Shown piece after piece: positions 31,295 through 34,201 of a stretch of 34,201 nt of DNA (position 1 is the stretch's first letter; every line of letters begins with the position of its first letter). Source of the stretch: Mycolicibacterium sp. 018/SC-01/001. Its GTDB lineage: Bacteria > Actinomycetota > Actinomycetes > Mycobacteriales > Mycobacteriaceae. Below the pieces are notes generated by a model. It saw only the letters and a program-made list of their open reading frames with translations. It did not search any database and had not been told where the DNA came from. The position numbers and the translations under genes are program-made. The stretch is from assembly GCF_007096635.1 (NCBI RefSeq), contig NZ_VKAA01000036.1, positions 1 to 34,201 on the forward strand. Direction: 5' to 3'.

Positions 31295-31381
31295 TTGACG
31301 ACCAGAGGGCATACATGTTGTATACGAAGAGTATGGTACGTCACATGGTCGCCTTGCGCGCGGCCCATATACGAAGAGGAT
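31295..31381. promoter_or_regulatory. GntR operator cluster between DUF2848 and MHS transporter genes
   Basis: Two overlapping inverted repeats, ATAC-ATGTT-GTAT (31311-31323) and ATAC-GAAGA-GTAT (31322-31334), share a central GTATAC. A third, ATAC-GAAGA-GGAT (31369-31381), has one mismatch and lies 8 nt before the transporter ATG. TATACGAAGAG is an exact direct repeat (31321-31331 and 31368-31378). A plus-strand -35 TTGACG (31295-31300) is 17 nt from TTGTAT (31318-31323), so the sites cover the likely -10; that hexamer is imperfect. Confidence 0.7.
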
Positions 31382-31388
31382 CGGTTCG

Positions 31389-32726
31389 ATGACGGCCCAC
31401 GTAGCCGACAAGAAGAGCCTCATCAAGGCTTTCGCCGCCAGCCTCACCGGTACGGCGCTCGAGTGGTACGACTTCGCGGTCTACTCCGCCGCCGCGGCAC
31501 TGGTGTTCCCGGTGGTGTTCTTCCCCGAGAGCGACCCACTGACGGGAACGCTGCTGGCCTTCAGCACCTATGCCGTGGGCTACGTCGCAAGACCTATCGG
31601 CGGCTTCGCGTTCGGCCGCCTCGGCGACATCATCGGCCGCAAGAAGCTGCTGGTGATCACGCTGCTGCTGATCGGTGTCACCACATTCCTCATCGGCCTG
31701 ATCCCCAGTTACGCCTCGATCGGCGTCGCAGCACCCATCCTGCTGGTGACCATGCGGTTCGCCCAAGGCGTCGCCGTCGGCGGCGAATGGGGCGGCGCGG
31801 TGCTGCTGTCCAGCGAGTACGGCGATCCGAGACGGCGCGGATTCTGGGCGTCGGCCGCCCAGGTGGGCCCGCCCGCCGGGAATCTGCTCGCCAACGGTGT
31901 CTTGGCAGGGCTGACGGTGGCCTTCTCCGAGCAGCAGTTCGAGGACTGGGGCTGGCGCCTGGCCTTCGTGCTGTCCGCGGTCCTGATCGGTTTCGGTCTG
32001 TGGATCCGGCTGAAGTTGGAGGACACCCCGGTGTTCAAGGCGCTGCAGGAGAGCGGAGACCGCCCCGAGGCACCGATCAAAGACGTCTTCGTCACCCAGA
32101 CCCGGCCATTGATCGCCGCCATCCTGTCCCGCATCGCGCCGGACGTCATGTACGCGTTGTTCACCGTCTTCTCGATCACCTACGGCACACTGCAACTCGG
32201 CATGGACCGCAGTGAAGTGCTGATCGCCATCCTGATCGGCTCGGCGTTCCAGCTCGGTCTCATCCCGCTGGCGGGCGCGGTGTCCGACCGGTTCAACCGG
32301 CGCCTGGTCTACGGCGTCGCCGCCGTGGGCGGGGTGATCTGGACGTTGGTCTTCTTCCTGCTGATCGACACCGGCTCGTTCCCGTTGCTGGTGCTCGGCG
32401 TGGTGATCGGCTTGGCGTTCCATTCGTTCATGTACGGGCCCCAGGCCGCCTTCGTCACCGAGCAGTTCACGGTGCGGCTGCGCTCCACGGGTGCATCGCT
32501 GGCGTACACGATCGCCGGTGTCTTCGGCGGTGCCATTGCCCCGCTGCTGTTCACCTACCTGTTGGACGCCACCGGCGGGTGGCCCGCGATCTTCGGCTAC
32601 ATCGCCGTGACGGGTGTGCTGACCGCTATCGGGTTGGCGTTGGGACGCAACCCCGATCCCTCCGAGGACGAGCACTACCGTGAGATCGCCGAGTCCTCTA
32701 CGCCTGCAACAGAATCTGCAACGTGA
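31389..32726 (+). CDS. MHS-family MFS transporter (metabolite:H+ symporter)
   Basis: Imports an organic acid or similar metabolite with protons across the plasma membrane. The 445-residue product has about 12 hydrophobic helices and the MHS signatures GTALEWYDFAVY (21-32), GRLGDIIGRKK (76-86) and RFAQGVAVGGEWGGA (123-137). It belongs to the group containing shikimate, alpha-ketoglutarate and proline/betaine carriers; the substrate is not predictable. AGAGGA lies 8-9 nt before the ATG, inside an operator repeat. Its last 29 nt overlap the convergent gntR gene. Confidence 0.92.
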   Translation: MTAHVADKKSLIKAFAASLTGTALEWYDFAVYSAAAALVFPVVFFPESDPLTGTLLAFSTYAVGYVARPIGGFAFGRLGDIIGRKKLLVITLLLIGVTTFLIGLIPSYASIGVAAPILLVTMRFAQGVAVGGEWGGAVLLSSEYGDPRRRGFWASAAQVGPPAGNLLANGVLAGLTVAFSEQQFEDWGWRLAFVLSAVLIGFGLWIRLKLEDTPVFKALQESGDRPEAPIKDVFVTQTRPLIAAILSRIAPDVMYALFTVFSITYGTLQLGMDRSEVLIAILIGSAFQLGLIPLAGAVSDRFNRRLVYGVAAVGGVIWTLVFFLLIDTGSFPLLVLGVVIGLAFHSFMYGPQAAFVTEQFTVRLRSTGASLAYTIAGVFGGAIAPLLFTYLLDATGGWPAIFGYIAVTGVLTAIGLALGRNPDPSEDEHYREIAESSTPATESAT

Positions 32727-33339
32727 TTTTCAGATGCTCGTCGATGGCGCGATGAGCGAGGTGTTCGTCCCCGTCGGCCAGTGCATCGACGATGCCGAGG
32801 TGCTCGGCGCAGACATCGCGCCGGCGCTCATGCCCGTGCAGCAACGCCGTCATGCCGATCCGCAGCTGCCGTGCCCGCAATCCGGCGTAGGTACGCGAGA
32901 GCAGTGTGCTACCGGCGGCGTCGACGAGAATCTGATGGAACCGGGTGTCCAGGTCGATGAATCGCTGCGCGGAACCGTCGTCGTCGCAGCCACACAGGTC
33001 GTGCTGATCTGCCACCGTGGACCTCATCTCCGTCACCGGCGCGGCGTCGGTGCGCAAGCAGGTCGATGCCGCGTGGCGCTCCAGAGCCCCTCGAAGATCC
33101 ATCAACTCGGCGATCTGGCGACCGGACATCGCGGGCACGAACACCCCTCGCTTGGGCACCATCTCGACCAGACCCTCGGCCTGCAACGTGAGCAACGCCT
33201 CCCGCACCGGCGTGCGGGAAACTCCGATCTGAGTGGCCAGCTGCTGTTCGTTGAGAAAGGTGCCCGTCGCCGCCGGTGAGCTCAGCACCTGATCGCGCAG
33301 ATAGGCGTATGCGCGATCTCGACCCGAACGGGGTTGCAT
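32698..33339 (-). CDS. GntR family (FCD subfamily) transcriptional regulator
   Basis: The 213-residue product has a GntR winged helix (about 8-70: FLNEQQLATQIGVSRTPVREALLTLQAEGLVEMVPKRGVFV) and an FCD effector domain with the expected metal-binding residues Asp131, His135 (DTRFHQ), His180 (EHLGIV) and His202 (DEHL). FCD regulators usually sense small carboxylates. I chose the ATG at 33339 because it gives a normal N-terminus; in-frame starts at 33357 and 33378 exist. An operator overlaps this start codon, and matching sites stand before the transporter and DUF2848 genes, so it probably controls all three. Confidence 0.92.
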   Translation of the reverse strand: MQPRSGRDRAYAYLRDQVLSSPAATGTFLNEQQLATQIGVSRTPVREALLTLQAEGLVEMVPKRGVFVPAMSGRQIAELMDLRGALERHAASTCLRTDAAPVTEMRSTVADQHDLCGCDDDGSAQRFIDLDTRFHQILVDAAGSTLLSRTYAGLRARQLRIGMTALLHGHERRRDVCAEHLGIVDALADGDEHLAHRAIDEHLKITLQILLQA

Positions 33340-33352
33340 ACCATATGTATAC
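33338..33352. promoter_or_regulatory. GntR autoregulatory operator
   Basis: ATAC-CATAT-GTAT (33338-33350) repeats the architecture of the sites at 31311-31334, and continues to GTATAC (33347-33352). It covers the proposed gntR start codon, a position that would let the protein shut off its own gene. Confidence 0.65.
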
Positions 33353-33417
33353 CTCATCCGGGGGCGATGCAGTACCAAGCGAGTTTTGACGTCTGCCGCG
33401 ATCCGGTACTGGTGATC

Positions 33418-33891
33418 TCACCGCCGAGCAAGCAACTCCTCGTACGCCAGTCGCCCACGTGTGAACGTCACCGCGTCGCCGCCTCGGTCGGGGTGGTGAC
33501 GGGAGGCATAGCGCCGCCAGGCGCGGTTCAGCTCAGCATCGGTATGGACCTCATCGAGCCCGAGTACCGACAGCGGATCACTCAGCGGCGCAGACAGTTC
33601 CGGCACTTTCATCCGTGGCGGCGCGTCGACGTTCTCGGAGTGCGACGCCGCAAAACCATGGGTTGCCTTCTTGCCCGGCGCCTTCCTGCCGGGCACTTTC
33701 TTCGCCGCAGCCTTCTTGCCTGGCACCTTCTTGGCCGGTGCTTTCTTTCCGGGGGCCTTCTTGCCCGGCACCTTCTTGGCCGCAGCCTTCTTCGTCGCAG
33801 CCTTCTTCGCCGGCGCTTTCTTGCCAGGAGCCTTCTTGCCCGGCACCTTCTTCGCGGGCACGTTCCCACCAGGCCCTACCAACTCGCCCAT
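33418..33891 (-). CDS. J-domain protein with lysine-rich pentapeptide repeat
   Basis: The 157-residue product begins with a short lead (MGELVGPGGN), then 13 consecutive pentapeptides of the form (V/A)P(G/A)KK (residues 11-75), a linker, and a short C-terminal J domain (about 105-157, DPLSVLGL... with HPD at 133-135). J domains stimulate DnaK ATPase; the Lys/Ala/Pro repeat resembles histone H1-like and HupB tails that bind nucleic acid. A role bringing DnaK to DNA, RNA or ribosomes is inference. GAAGGAG lies 6 nt before the ATG at 33891, fixing the start against a longer in-frame reading. The J domain is smaller than the usual ~70 residues. Confidence 0.85.
   Translation of the reverse strand: MGELVGPGGNVPAKKVPGKKAPGKKAPAKKAATKKAAAKKVPGKKAPGKKAPAKKVPGKKAAAKKVPGRKAPGKKATHGFAASHSENVDAPPRMKVPELSAPLSDPLSVLGLDEVHTDAELNRAWRRYASRHHPDRGGDAVTFTRGRLAYEELLARR
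33667..33861 (-). repeat. 13 x 15-bp coding tandem repeat
   Basis: This encodes the unbroken pentapeptide run VPAKK, VPGKK, APGKK, APAKK, AATKK, AAAKK, VPGKK, APGKK, APAKK, VPGKK, AAAKK, VPGRK, APGKK. The DNA repeats GCCGGGCAAGAAGG-like units on the minus strand. Copy number may vary between strains or be misassembled from short reads. Confidence 0.9.
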
Positions 33892-34047
33892 CGGCTGCTC
33901 CTTCGCATGTGGAAGACCGACGGTACCGGCGAGGGATGAAGTCAGCCTGAAGACGGTCTCGACGTTCTTGCCCACTACGCCTGGACCGCGTTCATCGCGC
34001 TCGAATCGCTTCGGCAACCGCGTACGCCGCCTCGTGCTGGGGAAGTA
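33892..34047 (-). other. Upstream region of the J-domain gene
   Basis: No gene is supported in this 156-nt stretch. On the minus strand TACCGT could act as a -10 about 35 nt before the start codon, but no -35 accompanies it. The region ends abruptly at the poly-C tract. Confidence 0.4.

Positions 34048-34201
<154 letters not shown>

Noticed and set aside
33667..33861. CRISPR-like array
   Set aside because: The repeats are 15 bp, contiguous without spacers, and in frame with a lysine-rich protein. They are coding repeats.

Overview
The window reads as one complete contig from a high-GC, rapidly growing mycobacterium (Mycolicibacterium-like; species not determinable by reading). The evidence is the gene order, which matches the M. 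tuberculosis block argS-lysA-thrA-thrC-thrB-rho-rpmE-prfA-prmC-sua5-wecA-atpIBEFHAGDC-DUF2550-cobO-murA-rrn, plus mycobacterial hallmarks: a b/delta-fused AtpH, the gamma-subunit loop, Asp in place of the MurA catalytic Cys, and the rrn leader BoxA. The left edge cuts into the 16S rRNA gene after 29 nt. The right edge dissolves into about 150 nt of C, almost certainly a sequencing artefact.

Layout. 1-355: start of a 16S gene (minus strand) with its leader, BoxA and two candidate promoters. 356-2263: murA and, divergently, the PduO-type adenosyltransferase gene. 2257-10746: a DUF2550 gene and the nine-gene F1Fo ATP synthase operon, all minus strand. 11008-15150: wecA, sua5, prmC, prfA, rpmE. 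15310-20261: an accessory island between rpmE and rho, with an acyl-CoA synthetase, TetR regulator, maleylpyruvate-isomerase-fold protein, two facing MarR regulators and an MDR-type oxidoreductase. 20269-28936: rho, then thrB, thrC, thrA, lysA and argS packed head to tail. 29038-29110: tRNA-Arg(CCG). 29119-34201: a second accessory region with YaeQ, a secreted CDGP-domain protein, a DUF2848 enzyme, an MHS-family transporter, an FCD-type GntR regulator and a J-domain protein with a 13-unit lysine-rich pentapeptide repeat.

How the genes work together. The core supplies peptidoglycan and cell-wall linker precursors (murA, wecA), oxidative phosphorylation (atp), translation and termination (rpmE, prfA with its methylase prmC, sua5, argS, rho) and aspartate-family amino acids (lysA, thrA, thrC, thrB). 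The accessory regions are built as regulator/target modules with palindromes in the shared promoters. The clearest is the DUF2848 enzyme, MHS transporter and GntR regulator: ATAC-N5-GTAT sites lie in the enzyme/transporter intergenic region and again at the regulator's own start codon. This looks like a small, self-contained uptake and catabolism circuit for an unidentified carboxylate-type substrate.
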